This document shows positions 39,381-49,144 of a stretch of 64,000 bases of DNA, piece by piece (the first letter of the stretch is position 1; every line of letters begins with the position of its first letter). The position numbers and the translations under genes are program-made. Below the pieces are notes generated by a model that had not been told where the DNA came from, searched no databases, and saw nothing but the letters and a program-made list of their open reading frames with translations. Source of the DNA: Methanofollis fontis (lineage in GTDB: Archaea > Halobacteriota > Methanomicrobia > Methanomicrobiales > Methanofollaceae). The DNA lies in contig NZ_PGCL01000001.1 in the NCBI RefSeq assembly GCF_004297185.1, positions 558,001-622,000 on the forward strand. The letters run 5' to 3'.

Positions 39381-40982
39381 TTACTCCCCGATCTCCCCTC
39401 GCACCGTCAGAAACACCGGGCCCCGCACATCCACCTTCCTCTTATTATCGGTAATATACCGCATCGTCCAGTCCGGGATCCGCAGGTTCACATCCGACGG
39501 CGTCTTCGCCATCTTCACCTGCACGCTCGCCGCCTCCCCGCAGCGGGCCGCCTCCTCGATGCGGGCCGCCGCCAGGTTCGCTGCCGCCATCAGGTAGGAG
39601 ATGCCGGTGGGTGCGCCGTTCGCCCGGACGTCGGCGAACTTCTCGGTGTCCGGGACGCCGAGCACGCGGCCGTCCTGCACAAAGACCTCGTTGAAGGTGG
39701 CCGGCCCGCAGAGCCGCGAGTTCTCCTCGGGCTCCTCCACAAACACACGGAGGCGCCGCCCGCCGACCTCGCCCTCGAAGGCCAGGAATGAGCAGGGCCC
39801 TTCGGCTGCGGCGTTCGCCGTCGCCGTCGCCATGATCGCCTCCACCAGGGCCCGCCCCTCCGGGCTCTGCGCCTCCTCCCTGAGGGTGATCGCCGCGGCG
39901 ATCTCCCGGTCGGTGAGGGTGCGGGGGAAGAACTGGGGATGGGTGAGTTTTCTGACGTCGTCGGCCTGGTAGAGGATCATCGCCAGCCGCTCCACGCCGA
40001 GGCCCAGGTTCATCACCGGCACCCCGATGCCGTACTCCCCGAGGGCCGAGGGGGAGTACATGCCGAAGGTGGCCACCTCCACCCATCCGATCTCCGGGTG
40101 GCGGGCGTAGACCTCGGTCTGGGTGTCCGGGATATAGTATTTGGAGCGCTTCTCGTCAGGGCGGAACTCGAAGTCCTCAAAACCGAAGGCCGAGAGCAGG
40201 GCCTCGGAAACCGCCTTGCCGTCCTCGATCGTGATCTCCTCACCGGCCAGCACGCAGGAGGCCGAGTGGTAGGTCATCAGGCGGGTCGGCCCCTCCTCCT
40301 GCTCACGGCGGAAACAGCGGTCGATCGAGAAGAGACAGATCGGGCGGGGGTAATGCTCCCACATCGCCCCCAGGGAGAGGAACCAGCCGCTCGTCATATG
40401 GGAGCGCAGCGTCGTCCTGGACGACTCCGGGGCGAGGTCCCGGAACTCCGGGAAGATCGAATCCAGGATATGCACCACCAGGGCATCGTCGATGCCGAGG
40501 TCGGCGGCGATCTCATGGCTCAGTTCGTCGCCGTCGATCGTCGCCTTCTTATAGGCGTGGAAGGTCTGCTGGAGTTTCTCCTTCACCTCCTCGGGGGGAA
40601 CGGCGTAGGAGTCGTTCTCGGCCCTGATGATCCCCATGATCTCCTCGGCCTGACGGTCCGAGATCCCCACGTTCGGCCGCGGCAGACCGCCGAGATAGAA
40701 GACGCGGTCCAGCACGGCGCTCGCCTCCGGGCCGAACTGGCGATAGACGTCCGCCTCCTCGATCATCAGCGGCACGCGGGCCTCGTCGAAGCCCATCGAG
40801 AGGTAGACCTCGCGGAGGCGCTGGATCGTCTCGGCGATCGGGTGCGGCGCCGCCCGCCGGAAGCCCTTCCTCGGATAGGTTGCGGCCAGCGACGGGCGGG
40901 AGAGCACCTCCGGCCCCCGGTGCCAGGCGCCCTCGAAATCGGTTCTTGACAGTTCCTTCCAGAATTCAGGATCAAATCTCAT
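39381..40982 (-). CDS. sepS: O-phosphoserine--tRNA(Cys) ligase (SepRS)
   Basis: A 533-residue class II synthetase charging tRNA-Cys with phosphoserine, which SepCysS then converts to Cys-tRNA. Diagnostic motifs are [13 protein letters not shown] and [12 protein letters not shown], whose His/Thr and Ser residues bind the phosphate, the motif 2 region [14 protein letters not shown], and [15 protein letters not shown] (Asn and motif 3). N-terminal [12 protein letters not shown] and PRKGFRR also match methanogen SepRS. It is not PheS, which lacks HMTSGWF. It starts 3 bases after the taw1 stop, as the last gene of the prf1-argS-taw1-sepS operon. SepCysS is not in the window. Confidence 0.95.
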   Translation of the reverse strand: MRFDPEFWKELSRTDFEGAWHRGPEVLSRPSLAATYPRKGFRRAAPHPIAETIQRLREVYLSMGFDEARVPLMIEEADVYRQFGPEASAVLDRVFYLGGLPRPNVGISDRQAEEIMGIIRAENDSYAVPPEEVKEKLQQTFHAYKKATIDGDELSHEIAADLGIDDALVVHILDSIFPEFRDLAPESSRTTLRSHMTSGWFLSLGAMWEHYPRPICLFSIDRCFRREQEEGPTRLMTYHSASCVLAGEEITIEDGKAVSEALLSAFGFEDFEFRPDEKRSKYYIPDTQTEVYARHPEIGWVEVATFGMYSPSALGEYGIGVPVMNLGLGVERLAMILYQADDVRKLTHPQFFPRTLTDREIAAAITLREEAQSPEGRALVEAIMATATANAAAEGPCSFLAFEGEVGGRRLRVFVEEPEENSRLCGPATFNEVFVQDGRVLGVPDTEKFADVRANGAPTGISYLMAAANLAAARIEEAARCGEAASVQVKMAKTPSDVNLRIPDWTMRYITDNKRKVDVRGPVFLTVRGEIGE

Positions 40983-40985
40983 ATC

Positions 40986-41897
40986 TCACTCATCCCCTCG
41001 TCGTTCCATCAGCACCACCCGCGAGATCGGGCTCTCGTCGGTGATCTCGTAAGAGCAGTGTGCAGCGATCTCCTCGGCAAACGCCCTCACCTCGGCATGA
41101 TCGGGCATGTTCTCCCTTTCAAGCCGTTTTCGACTGTATCCGAGATACATGTATCCCTTTACCTCGATATAGGTGGGCCTCGACCGCTCGTAGATCGCCG
41201 CATACCCCGCGGCGTCGATATCGTTCAGGCCCTTCACGACCGTCGTCCTGATCGCCGACCGCCGTGAGGAGAGGAGGTCCAGGCTCTCCATGATCCGGTC
41301 CCAGTAGTCCTCGTCCGGGTTGCAGAGGTCCAGGTAGGTGCCGCGGTCGGGTGCGTCCACCGAGACATAGGTCTGGAAGGGGCGGCAGCGAGCCAGCATC
41401 TCCGGACGGGTGCCGTTCGTGACCAGGAAGGTGGTGAAACCCTCGGCATTGAAGCCGTCGATCAGTTCCGCGAGGCGGGAGTAGAGCGTCGGTTCGCCGG
41501 AGAGGGAGACCGCCACCATATCGGGGTCCAGCGCCTCGGCAAACCGCTCCTTTGAGACATAGCGCGAGACCTTGTAGCCGGAGAGGGCGCGTTTCTGGAG
41601 GCGGCGGACATTCTCCAGGATCACCTCAGGCGGACACTCCTCAACCTCCTCGACCTCGTGCTCAAAGGATCGCCAGCAGAAACGGCAGCGCTGGTTGCAG
41701 CGCAGCGTCGGGGTCATCTGCACGCAGCGGTGGCTTGTGATCCCGTAAAAGCGGTTCTTGTAACACATCTCGCCCCCCTTCAGGGAGCGCTTGTTCCACA
41801 TGCACGGCTTCACCGCCGCCGTCGATTCAGGCGAAAAAAATTGGTAGCCCTGTTTCTTCAGGGCGCCGCGGGCGCCCTCACATCGTTGAGATCGCAT
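40986..41897 (-). CDS. taw1: S-adenosylmethionine-dependent tRNA 4-demethylwyosine synthase
   Basis: A 303-residue radical SAM enzyme that condenses pyruvate onto m1G37 of tRNA-Phe to give imG-14, the first tricyclic step to wyosine. The cluster motif CNQRCRFC is near residue 75, N-terminal KPCMWNKRSL carries the second conserved Cys for the extra cluster, and the late region is YIEVKGYMYLGYSR. The ATG at 41897 overlaps the end of argS by 20 bases; a TTG three codons earlier (41906) is less likely. Codon use and position fit a translation operon. Confidence 0.94.
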   Translation of the reverse strand: MRSQRCEGARGALKKQGYQFFSPESTAAVKPCMWNKRSLKGGEMCYKNRFYGITSHRCVQMTPTLRCNQRCRFCWRSFEHEVEEVEECPPEVILENVRRLQKRALSGYKVSRYVSKERFAEALDPDMVAVSLSGEPTLYSRLAELIDGFNAEGFTTFLVTNGTRPEMLARCRPFQTYVSVDAPDRGTYLDLCNPDEDYWDRIMESLDLLSSRRSAIRTTVVKGLNDIDAAGYAAIYERSRPTYIEVKGYMYLGYSRKRLERENMPDHAEVRAFAEEIAAHCSYEITDESPISRVVLMERRGDE

Positions 41898-43542
41898 CGA
41901 TACCAAGCGTCTCCAGCGCTTCCTTCAGGGTGTTCTGCGCCGCCCGCACCAGGGTCAGCCTGCTCTGCAGCGTCACCCCCTCGGACCGCAGCACCGGCAC
42001 ATAGCGGTAGAAGGAGTTGAAGAGATCGGCCAGGTCGCGGGCATAGATCGCCAGCAGGTGGGGCCGGAGGTCCCGGACCACCTGGTCGATCACCGCCGGG
42101 AAGCGGGCGATCTGCTTTGCAAGGGCGATCTCGTGTGGATCGGTGAACTCGTAGGCATACTCGAACGCCCCTGCCTTCTCCAGGATCGAGCAGGCCCGGG
42201 CATGGGAGTACTGGACGTAGGGGCCGCTCTGCCGTTCGAAGTCCAGCGCCTCCTCCCAGTTGAAGACCGTCGACTTCTCTGGCGAGACCTTGACGATATC
42301 GTAGCGGATGGCGGCCAGCGCCACGGCCCGGGCGATCCCCTCCCGCTCCTCCTCGGGGAGTTCGGGGCGGCGATCTGAGACCTCATCATAGGCCTTGTTC
42401 GTCACCTCGGCGATCAGTTCGTCTGCCGAGATGAACTTCCCGGCCCGCGTGGACATCGAGCCCTCGGGCAGGGAGACGAACTCGAAGATCACGATCTCTG
42501 GGGGTCGTTCGCCCATGAGCTGCAGGGTGCACTGGAGCTGCGAGCCGATCAGCTTGTGGTCGGCGCCGAGCACGTCGATCACACGCTCGAAGTTGCGGCC
42601 CTTCCAGGTGTGATAGGCCAGGTCCCGCGCCGCGTAGACCGAGGTGCCGTCCGAGCGCCGCACCACATACTCCTTCTCGAACCCGAACGCCGAGAGGTCG
42701 ATGGCCAGGGTGCCTTCGTGTATCGCCTCCGGCATGCGGTCGAGTTTCTCGATGATCCGCCTCATATCGCCGTTGCGCACGAAGTCCGATTCCCAGACAA
42801 AGCGGTCGTGGACGACGTTCAGGTTCTTCATCGTGACCTTGAAGCCGTCGAGGCAGCGGGAGACGACCGCCCTGAACTTCCGTGCGGTCTCGGGGTCGCC
42901 GGCCTCGATCTGCTGCATCAGGCGGTCGATATCGGCGACGATCGACTCGTCCGCCTCGATCCGCCGGTTTGCCGCCACATAGACGCGCGCGATGTGGTGG
43001 TCTCCCTTCTCCCCCTCTTCTGCGGCCAATTCGATATGGTCAAAGCCCCAGGAGACGATGGCGATCTGGCGGCCCATGTCGTTCACATAGTAGTGGACCT
43101 CCAGGGTGTATCCGGCCTTCCGGAAGGCGCGGGCCAGGGTGTCGCCGATGATCGAGTTCCTGATGTGCCCCACATGCAGGGGGCCGTTGGGGTTGGCGCT
43201 GGTGTGCTCCAGGTTCACCCGCCCGCCCTGTTCGGGGAGGCGCCCGAATCCGGGTTCGAGGGCCGCCTTCACCGTCTCGCGGACATAGGCGTCGCTGACA
43301 TGGAAGTTGATGTACGGCCCCTTCGTATCGACCCTGATGCCGTGCGGATCGAGGGCAGGGGCGAGGCGTTCCGCCAGATCGGCGGCGATCGCCATCGGTG
43401 CTTTGCGTTCTTTCTTTGCCAGGGAAAAGGCGATGGTGGTGGCGAAGTCCGCATGCTCGCCGCCATCGACCAGGTCCGCCGATTCGGCGCCGGTGGCATC
43501 CCGCAGTGCCGCCTCCAGTATCCGGTAGGTCTCAAGAAACAT
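41878..43542 (-). CDS. argS: Arginyl-tRNA synthetase
   Basis: A 554-residue class I synthetase. The HIGH-type motif is PLHVGHIRNSIIG near residue 115, the N-terminal tRNA-contact domain (about 1-100) includes LVDGGEHADFATTIAFSLA, and the KMSKS position is the variant SMSTRAGKFI. The anticodon-binding C-terminal domain ends in LRSEGVTLQSRLTLVRAAQ. Length is normal. It begins 1 base after the prf1 stop and overlaps taw1, so it is in the same operon. Confidence 0.95.
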   Translation of the reverse strand: MFLETYRILEAALRDATGAESADLVDGGEHADFATTIAFSLAKKERKAPMAIAADLAERLAPALDPHGIRVDTKGPYINFHVSDAYVRETVKAALEPGFGRLPEQGGRVNLEHTSANPNGPLHVGHIRNSIIGDTLARAFRKAGYTLEVHYYVNDMGRQIAIVSWGFDHIELAAEEGEKGDHHIARVYVAANRRIEADESIVADIDRLMQQIEAGDPETARKFRAVVSRCLDGFKVTMKNLNVVHDRFVWESDFVRNGDMRRIIEKLDRMPEAIHEGTLAIDLSAFGFEKEYVVRRSDGTSVYAARDLAYHTWKGRNFERVIDVLGADHKLIGSQLQCTLQLMGERPPEIVIFEFVSLPEGSMSTRAGKFISADELIAEVTNKAYDEVSDRRPELPEEEREGIARAVALAAIRYDIVKVSPEKSTVFNWEEALDFERQSGPYVQYSHARACSILEKAGAFEYAYEFTDPHEIALAKQIARFPAVIDQVVRDLRPHLLAIYARDLADLFNSFYRYVPVLRSEGVTLQSRLTLVRAAQNTLKEALETLGIDAISTM

Positions 43543-43543
43543 T

Positions 43544-44815
43544 CTAGTATCCCGTCCTGTATCTGAGGATCGCCGCTATCCCGCCGAAGGCCGAGTAGAG
43601 CACCGAACCCTCCTCAAATTCGTCCGATATGATCTCCACCTTCGTCCCGCTCTGATCGGCCAGGGCGGTGAGTTCGTCGATGATGTCCACCTCCTCCTCG
43701 ATCTGCAGGGGTGCGCTGCATTGCGGGCAGGACCCGGTCTCGAAATCCTTGGTCGTCTTGCCGGGCTCGACCCTGATGGTCCGCTCCTCGGTATAACCGC
43801 AGGAGCCGCATTTGATCCGCAGGCGTGACTCCCGCAGGCGGTCGGAGAGGAGCAGGATATCCACAGCCCCCATCTCCAGGTTCCGCCTCACGCTCTCCTC
43901 ACCGTATGCGGCGACGCTGTCGTCCTTGACCAGTTCCCGGAGGAACCGGGTCATCAGTTCCTTCTCCTTGACGACCTCGATCCCCTTCAGGGCGTCCTGT
44001 GCGGCGTCCACCAGTTCACCCAGCCCGCTCTCGTTTGTATAGGCGACGTCGAAGAGGCCGAGCACCCGTTTCTGCACCTCGTGGTGGAGGTAGTTGCCCT
44101 CATAGAACTCCTCCTTGGTCGGTGAGGGTCCGCCGATGAGCAGCCCCTTGAAACGCTCGAAGAAGTCCTTCTCGGCCAGGAAGACGTCGCTTGCGTGGTC
44201 CCCGACCTTCTTGTAGAACTCGTTGATGGCGATGAGACGGAGACGTTCGAAACGGACCGATGACTGTCCGCCTTTACGCTGTTTGCCCGGCACGGTCGAG
44301 GTGCTCCCGCTGATGGGCTCGATCCGGTTACCCCGCAGGAAGCCCCAGTATGCCTCCCGCCGGTCGATGACCAGGAGACCGTAGACATATTTCTCCTCGA
44401 GCATCGCCTTCAGGGGTTCGAGCTCGAAGTTCGAGGAGCAGCGGTACATATACATGCCGAGGGGCTCGGGCGGATAGACGATCTCGCACTGGAGGTCGGT
44501 GCGGTCGCCGATGGTGTTCACCGTCCCGCAGAAGACGGCCATGCCGTTCTCGGGCGGCTTCTTGAAGTATTTCAGGCGTGAAAGGATGGAGGAGATGGCG
44601 CTCTGGACGTTGGTTCTCGTCTGTTTGCTCTTGATGTTCGAGCACTGCCCGAACTCGTCCCGCAATTGGGCCGTGACGTCGAAAATCTGTTTGTCAGGCG
44701 GGATGTAGAGCGAGATCAGCTCGGTCCCGCTTCCCTGCTTTGCCTCCAGCCGCTCGAGCATCTTTTTGAACTCATATCGCAGCCGCGCCGGTTCCATCTC
44801 CTCAATATTGGTCAT
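43544..44815 (-). CDS. prf1: Peptide chain release factor aRF1
   Basis: A 423-residue archaeal/eukaryal-type release factor. The stop-codon recognition motif NIKSKQTR is in the N domain, and the peptidyl-hydrolysis motif GGQSS in KQRKGGQSSVRFERLR in the M domain. The C domain contains a Zn-ribbon-like CGSCGYTEERT ... CPQCSAPL. It is the first gene of a four-gene operon (prf1-argS-taw1-sepS). GGTGA lies 8 bases before the ATG and TATA lies at 44862-44870, inside the end of the neighbouring hydrolase gene. Confidence 0.96.
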   Translation of the reverse strand: MTNIEEMEPARLRYEFKKMLERLEAKQGSGTELISLYIPPDKQIFDVTAQLRDEFGQCSNIKSKQTRTNVQSAISSILSRLKYFKKPPENGMAVFCGTVNTIGDRTDLQCEIVYPPEPLGMYMYRCSSNFELEPLKAMLEEKYVYGLLVIDRREAYWGFLRGNRIEPISGSTSTVPGKQRKGGQSSVRFERLRLIAINEFYKKVGDHASDVFLAEKDFFERFKGLLIGGPSPTKEEFYEGNYLHHEVQKRVLGLFDVAYTNESGLGELVDAAQDALKGIEVVKEKELMTRFLRELVKDDSVAAYGEESVRRNLEMGAVDILLLSDRLRESRLRIKCGSCGYTEERTIRVEPGKTTKDFETGSCPQCSAPLQIEEEVDIIDELTALADQSGTKVEIISDEFEEGSVLYSAFGGIAAILRYRTGY

Positions 44816-44861
44816 CTCACGTTCACCAGTCTACAGAGCTAGTATATGTTCTCTCCAGATT

Positions 44862-44870
44862 CGTATAAAT
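44862..44870 (-). promoter_or_regulatory. TATA box of the prf1 operon
   Basis: Minus-strand ATTTATACG lies about 50 bp before the prf1 ATG; the expected start of transcription is near 44840, giving a leader of about 25 nt with a GGTGA ribosome site. It touches the stop codon of the previous gene on the same strand. Confidence 0.5.
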
Positions 44871-45712
44871 CACACGCATACGGCCATCACGCCGGCATCG
44901 ACCTCGGCATTGACGCCGTGTGTGCCGTTGAAGGGGACGAATTCCCGCGGCTCTGCGGCCGCCTCAAACAGGGCCTGCCCGTCGGCATAGGGGATCACCG
45001 GATCCTCGGTGGCATGGAAAAGGAGCACCGGCCGCGGGGATATGGAGGCGATCGAGACGGAGGGATCGATCGAGAGCAGGAACCGCCGTGCGTCCCCGCC
45101 GTAGTCGTCGCCCGCCCGCCCGAATCCTGATGTCGAAACCCCGATATACCCGGCAAAATCGGTATCGGCGGCGGCCGCCAGTTCGGCATACCGCCCGCCG
45201 TTCGAGGACCCCATCGCCCATACCGGGACGGGATAGCGCTCCGCGAGCACCTCCCGGCAGGCGATCAGGTCGGCGGCGATCCGGTGGGTCTGGGGCTGGT
45301 TCCCGCCGGCAAAGGCGGCGAACTCGGAGTTCAGGTCGAAGGGGTGCCCCGCCGCCCCGCCGCCGTTCCCCCTGATGTCCACGACACAGAAGGCGATCCC
45401 CGCCTCCGCATACCGGATCGCCCGCTCCAGATGCGCCGCGGGGAGCACGCCGGCCCCCGGTGCATACACGATCGCCGCCTCCGGCGTTTCCGGTGCGGCC
45501 AGCAGGCAGGGGATGTCGATATCGCGGTGGAGCACGATCTCCGACACCGTGACGCCCCCGCTCTCGTTCAGCACCTGCTCAGAGAACGCCGGCACCGGCA
45601 CGACGAGGGAGAGCGTGCCGTCGTCGTCCACGGCAGAGGTCGCCGTCTCCAGCGCACCTGTGCACCCGGCGGCGACCAGGAGGAGCAGAAGGAGGGGGGC
45701 GAGGCGGCGCAT
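44870..45712 (-). CDS. Lipoprotein alpha/beta-hydrolase
   Basis: A 280-residue secreted hydrolase. The signal peptide MRRLAPLLLLLLVAAGC gives lipid-site Cys17. The alpha/beta-hydrolase core has the nucleophile elbow GSSNGG (Ser) in VPVWAMGSSNGGRYAE, an acid in FHATEDPVIPYAD and the catalytic His in FNGTHGVNAE. The strand before the oxyanion region reads CVVDIRGNGGGAAGHPF. The substrate is unknown; peptidase or esterase activity on extracellular material is likely. The start at 45712 lies 4 bases after the Nudix stop; the frame further upstream is a shadow. Confidence 0.85.
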   Translation of the reverse strand: MRRLAPLLLLLLVAAGCTGALETATSAVDDDGTLSLVVPVPAFSEQVLNESGGVTVSEIVLHRDIDIPCLLAAPETPEAAIVYAPGAGVLPAAHLERAIRYAEAGIAFCVVDIRGNGGGAAGHPFDLNSEFAAFAGGNQPQTHRIAADLIACREVLAERYPVPVWAMGSSNGGRYAELAAAADTDFAGYIGVSTSGFGRAGDDYGGDARRFLLSIDPSVSIASISPRPVLLFHATEDPVIPYADGQALFEAAAEPREFVPFNGTHGVNAEVDAGVMAVCV

Positions 45713-45716
45713 CGGA

Positions 45717-46214
45717 TCACCGGCAGCAGCGGTATGCGATGGCGATCGTCTTGGCGTCCGTGATCCGCCCGTCCCGGCACATCGCCATGAGGTCGGCGAC
45801 CGGCAGGCGGACGACCTCGATCTGCTCGTCGTCGTCAGGGGTGAATTCGCTTGAGGGGGAGAGGCCGCGGGCCTCATACAGATAGATCCGCTCGTCCGAA
45901 AACCCCGGTGTGGTATAGATGAAGCCGTGCGGGATCATCTCCTCTGCCGCCAGTCCGCACTCCTCGACGAGTTCGCGCCTGGCCGTCTCGACCGGGTCCT
46001 CCCCCTCCTCCAGGGTTCCGGCCGGCGCCTCGTAGATCCACCCGTCGATGGCGAAACGGTACTGGCGGATGAGGTAGCAGTGCTCCCCCTCCAGCGGGAG
46101 CATCACGGCGGCGTTGCCGGGTCGGACCACGACCCGCTCCCGCTCCGAACCGTCAGGGAGGGTGATCCGCTCCAGGTTTACCGAGAGGCGCCGCCCGCGG
46201 TAGATCTCGGTCAC
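45717..46214 (-). CDS. Nudix hydrolase (ADP-ribose pyrophosphatase type)
   Basis: A 165-residue Nudix protein with the complete Nudix box [20 protein letters not shown] followed by CGL. The upstream region [19 protein letters not shown] is typical of ADP-ribose pyrophosphatases (family NudF-like). The start is GTG at 46214, overlapping the queC stop as GTGA. It lies between the archaeosine precursor genes and a lipoprotein hydrolase, with no clear functional link. Confidence 0.9.
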   Translation of the reverse strand: MTEIYRGRRLSVNLERITLPDGSERERVVVRPGNAAVMLPLEGEHCYLIRQYRFAIDGWIYEAPAGTLEEGEDPVETARRELVEECGLAAEEMIPHGFIYTTPGFSDERIYLYEARGLSPSSEFTPDDDEQIEVVRLPVADLMAMCRDGRITDAKTIAIAYRCCR

Positions 46215-46888
46215 GGCCTCACCCGGTAGGGGATCGGGTCCTCGATGCCCAGGGCGCGGAAGGCCTCGAGCCTGAAATGGCAGGAATCGCAGACCCCGCA
46301 GGCGACCTCGTTCTGGGTGTAGCAGGACCAGGTGTGCTCGTACGGCACCCCGAGGTCCAGCCCCTTCTGCACGATCTCTGTCTTGTTCATGTGCACGAAG
46401 GGCGTCAACAGTCGGATCCGCCCGCCGGCAGCAGTGCCGAGGTCCACCGCCCGCTGGAAGGCCTGGATGAACTCTTCCCGGCAGTCGGGATAGCCAGAAT
46501 AGTCGGAGGACTGCACCCCGATGAACACCGCTTCGGCGTCGCGGGACTCGGCGAAACTGACCGCCATCGAGAGCAGGTTGGCGTTCCTGAACGGCACATA
46601 GGTCTGCGGGATCCCCTCTTCTCCTTCGCTGTAGTCCTCCACCGCGATCGCCGGATCGGTGAGGGCGCTCTTGCCGAACTTTGAGAAATAGCCGACGTCG
46701 ATCTCCAGGAACTCCTCCGCCTCCAGGAGCCCGGCAATCGTCCGTGCGCACGCCCGCTCCTTCTCGGCGGTCCTCTGCCCGTAGGTGAGGTGAAGGGCCA
46801 GGACCTCATAGCCCATCTCTTTTGCCAGGTAGGCGAGGGTGGTCGAGTCCATCCCGCCGGAAAGAAGACATACCGCCTTCATCGTCAT
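46211..46888 (-). CDS. queC: 7-cyano-7-deazaguanine (preQ0) synthase
   Basis: A 225-residue PP-loop ATPase converting 7-carboxy-7-deazaguanine to preQ0 with ATP and ammonia; in archaea preQ0 leads to archaeosine in tRNA. The PP-loop is [15 protein letters not shown] near residue 10. The C-terminal zinc site has four Cys in [15 protein letters not shown]. The start at 46888 is an ATG overlapping the queE stop as ATGA; an ATG two codons later also exists. It is the third gene of queD-queE-queC. Confidence 0.95.
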   Translation of the reverse strand: MTMKAVCLLSGGMDSTTLAYLAKEMGYEVLALHLTYGQRTAEKERACARTIAGLLEAEEFLEIDVGYFSKFGKSALTDPAIAVEDYSEGEEGIPQTYVPFRNANLLSMAVSFAESRDAEAVFIGVQSSDYSGYPDCREEFIQAFQRAVDLGTAAGGRIRLLTPFVHMNKTEIVQKGLDLGVPYEHTWSCYTQNEVACGVCDSCHFRLEAFRALGIEDPIPYRVRP

Positions 46889-47499
46889 CTCATCTCCAGG
46901 TACTTGTGGAGCTGGATCTGGAAACGCGCCGGCAGGTTTGCCGCCAGCACCCACCTGGCGATGCCCTGCTCGTCCGCTCCATACACCGGGGATATGAAGG
47001 TCTCGCCCCGGATCGGGCAGTGGGTGATGACTCGTTCTGCAAATTCGAGATCCTCCTCGTCGGCAACGACGAATTTGACGCTGTCCCTCTCGCCGATATG
47101 CTGGAGGAGCGAGATGTCGCTCCTCTGGCTGGACGAGGGGCACTTGACGTCCATGCAGACCGACGCGAACGGCTGCACCGGTCTGAAGTCCACGGTGCCG
47201 TTCGTCTCGATCTCCACCGAATACCCCATGCGCTGGAGGCGGCGGCAGGCCTCGGCGACCTCGTCGATCTGGAGGAGGGGTTCGCCGCCGGTGATGCAGA
47301 TGTGACGGACCTTCATCCGCCAGATGCGGTCCAGGACGGCGTCGACACCCATCTCCACCCCCCTATCCCCGTCCCGCGCCGCTGGGCTGTCGCACCATGC
47401 GCACCGCAGGTTGCAGCCGGCCAGACGGATGAACACGGTCGGGCGCCCCTGGTTTCTCCCCTCGCCCTGCAGGGAGCAGAAGATCTCAGCTATCCGCAT
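46885..47499 (-). CDS. queE: 7-carboxy-7-deazaguanine synthase (radical SAM)
   Basis: A 204-residue radical SAM enzyme of the short QueE type, converting 6-carboxy-tetrahydropterin to 7-carboxy-7-deazaguanine. The N-terminal [20 protein letters not shown] leads into the cluster motif [19 protein letters not shown] is the SAM-binding GGE motif. The start is at 47499, giving [14 protein letters not shown]; it overlaps queD by 14 bases, and the open frame further upstream is a shadow of queD. Confidence 0.94.
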   Translation of the reverse strand: MRIAEIFCSLQGEGRNQGRPTVFIRLAGCNLRCAWCDSPAARDGDRGVEMGVDAVLDRIWRMKVRHICITGGEPLLQIDEVAEACRRLQRMGYSVEIETNGTVDFRPVQPFASVCMDVKCPSSSQRSDISLLQHIGERDSVKFVVADEEDLEFAERVITHCPIRGETFISPVYGADEQGIARWVLAANLPARFQIQLHKYLEMR

Positions 47500-47899
47500 A
47501 CTCGATCTCCGCATAACAGGTCGCCGCCTCCCAGACCCGGACCCGCACCACCCGCGCATCTGACCCCCCCTCGATACAGGCCTCGTTGATGAGGTCGGTG
47601 ATGATCTCGGCGAGCGCCTCGCTCGTCGGATCCCCGGCGGTGGTCACCACGTCATGGAACTGGCGGATGCAGGGGACCATCGGGTCCTCCTCGTTGAGGA
47701 TCACCTGGTGATCGAACCGGTCGGTGACCGCCCTGATACAGTTGAAATCGATGAGAATGCCGGTCTTCGGGTCCGGCGTCCCGCTGATCCAGGCCTCCAC
47801 CCGCCAGCGGTGACCGTGGAGGCGGTGGCACTTCCCCACATAATGGAGGAGGCGGTGGCTTGCATCGAAGTAGGTTTCCTTATAGATGACGGTGACCAT
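47486..47899 (-). CDS. queD: 6-carboxy-5,6,7,8-tetrahydropterin synthase
   Basis: A 137-residue PTPS-family enzyme acting on dihydroneopterin triphosphate as the first committed step to preQ0. Zinc-binding His residues are in FDASHRL and CHRLHGHRW, and the catalytic Cys precedes the second pair. DFNCIRAVTDRFDHQVILN is the conserved D-H region. ATG at 47899 is preceded by a GTG that could also start. A minus-strand TATA (TCTTATATG, 47922-47930) lies about 27 bp away, so the mRNA is probably leaderless. Confidence 0.94.
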   Translation of the reverse strand: MVTVIYKETYFDASHRLLHYVGKCHRLHGHRWRVEAWISGTPDPKTGILIDFNCIRAVTDRFDHQVILNEEDPMVPCIRQFHDVVTTAGDPTSEALAEIITDLINEACIEGGSDARVVRVRVWEAATCYAEIEYADS

Positions 47900-47921
47900 C
47901 ACTGATCATTCGCCCGGCGGG

Positions 47922-47992
47922 CATATAAGATTATTATACAGGACGTTCCATGAATACTACCAGATTTCGGTGCGATGGACAATACATATATT
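47922..47992. promoter_or_regulatory. Divergent promoter region between queD and rpsL
   Basis: The minus-strand TCTTATATG at 47922-47930 serves queD at leaderless spacing. Candidate plus-strand TATA elements for rpsL are ACATATATT (47984-47992) and the weaker CTATACC at 48010-48016. The rpsL leader would be roughly 25-50 nt, with GAGGGT about 6 bases before its ATG. Confidence 0.45.
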
Positions 47993-48065
47993 CGTTCCGC
48001 GCTTTGGTACTATACCACAGTGAAGGGTATCCAAATCTAGAAATCCGACACAAAGAGGGTATTCA

Positions 48066-48494
48066 ATGGGAATGGGAAAATTTGCAGCCAGAAAGATGAA
48101 GCGTGACGCTAACAAGACGCGTTGGAGCGATACGACCTACGCGCGCCGTGAATTGATGCTCGATGTAAAATCCGACCCCCTTGAGGGCGCCCCGCAGGCC
48201 CGCGGCATCGTGCTCGAGAAGATCGGTGTCGAGGCAAAACAGCCGAACTCGGCCATCCGCAAGTGCGTGCGCGTGCAGCTGATCAAGAACGGCCGCCAGG
48301 TCACCGCCTTCGCCGTCGGCGACGGTGCGATCAACTTCATCGATGAGCACGACGAGGTCACCATTGAGGGCATCGGCGGCCGTCTCGGCCGTTCCAAGGG
48401 AGATATCCCTGGGGTGCGCTTCTGTGTGACCAAGGTGAACGATGTCTCCCTCCAGGAAATGGTTCTCGGGAGGAAGGAGAAGCCGCGCAGGTGA
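48066..48494 (+). CDS. rpsL: Small ribosomal subunit protein uS12
   Basis: A 142-residue archaeal uS12. It contains [20 protein letters not shown], the universally conserved decoding-centre loop, and the C-terminal [18 protein letters not shown]. It is preceded by GAGGGT. It is the first gene of rpsL-rps7-fusA. rps7 follows with its ribosome site inside the rpsL stop. No upstream nusA or rpoA genes are present on this side; queDEC is divergent instead. Confidence 0.98.
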   Translation: MGMGKFAARKMKRDANKTRWSDTTYARRELMLDVKSDPLEGAPQARGIVLEKIGVEAKQPNSAIRKCVRVQLIKNGRQVTAFAVGDGAINFIDEHDEVTIEGIGGRLGRSKGDIPGVRFCVTKVNDVSLQEMVLGRKEKPRR

Positions 48495-48499
48495 TCATG

Positions 48500-49114
48500 A
48501 TGACAGAAGCAGACGTGCCCGTCCAGGCAGAAGAGCAGGAAGAAAGCGGCGTTCAGCAGCTCCTCTTCAACAAGTGGGATATCTCCGAGGTCCAGATCAA
48601 CGACCCCGGGCTTGTCAGGTATGTGAACCTCACCTCCATGATCGTGCCGCACTCCTGCGGGAAACTCTCCCAGCAGCAGTTTGCGAAGAGTGAGATGCTC
48701 ATCGTCGAGCGTCTGATCAACAAGATCATGCAGACCGAGCACAACACCGGCAAGAAGCAGCTTGCGATCCGGATTGTCGAGGAGGCCTTCGACAAGATCA
48801 ACAAAAAGACCAAGAAGAACCCGGTGCAGGTGCTCGTGGACGCGATCTCCAATGCAGGGCCCCGCGAGGAGACGGTCCGCCTGAAGTACGGTGGCATCAA
48901 CGTCCCCAAGTCGGTCGATACCGCTCCGCAGCGCCGTGTCGATGCCGCCATCGGCTTCATCGCAACGGCTGCATACAACGGTTCCCACAAGAGCAAGCGT
49001 TCCGCCTCCGACGTCCTCGCCGACGAGATCATCGCCGCAGCGAAGGGTGACGCAAAGTGCTTCTCGGTCTCCAAGAAGGAAGAACGTGAGCGCGTTGCAA
49101 AGGCTGCACGGTAA
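48500..49114 (+). CDS. rps7: Small ribosomal subunit protein uS7
   Basis: A 204-residue archaeal uS7, a primary 16S rRNA head-assembly protein. Conserved parts are [40 protein letters not shown] and the C-terminal [11 protein letters not shown]. The start is placed at the ATG at 48500 because AGGTGATC just upstream is a near-perfect match to the 16S 3' end; the ATG at 48497 and a GTG at 48491 are alternatives. It begins within the end of rpsL. Confidence 0.97.
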   Translation: MTEADVPVQAEEQEESGVQQLLFNKWDISEVQINDPGLVRYVNLTSMIVPHSCGKLSQQQFAKSEMLIVERLINKIMQTEHNTGKKQLAIRIVEEAFDKINKKTKKNPVQVLVDAISNAGPREETVRLKYGGINVPKSVDTAPQRRVDAAIGFIATAAYNGSHKSKRSASDVLADEIIAAAKGDAKCFSVSKKEERERVAKAAR

Positions 49115-49144
49115 TATACCCTTTTTTGTTTTTGAGGCATTTCC

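Noticed and set aside
39381-40982. Reading this class II synthetase as PheRS alpha
   Set aside because: HMTSGWF, TYHSASC and PVMNLGLG are SepRS phosphoserine-site motifs, and the N-terminus matches methanogen SepRS.
47903-48065. A riboswitch or ribosomal leader structure before rpsL
   Set aside because: Only TATA elements and a simple ribosome site are seen; no stable conserved-looking stem.
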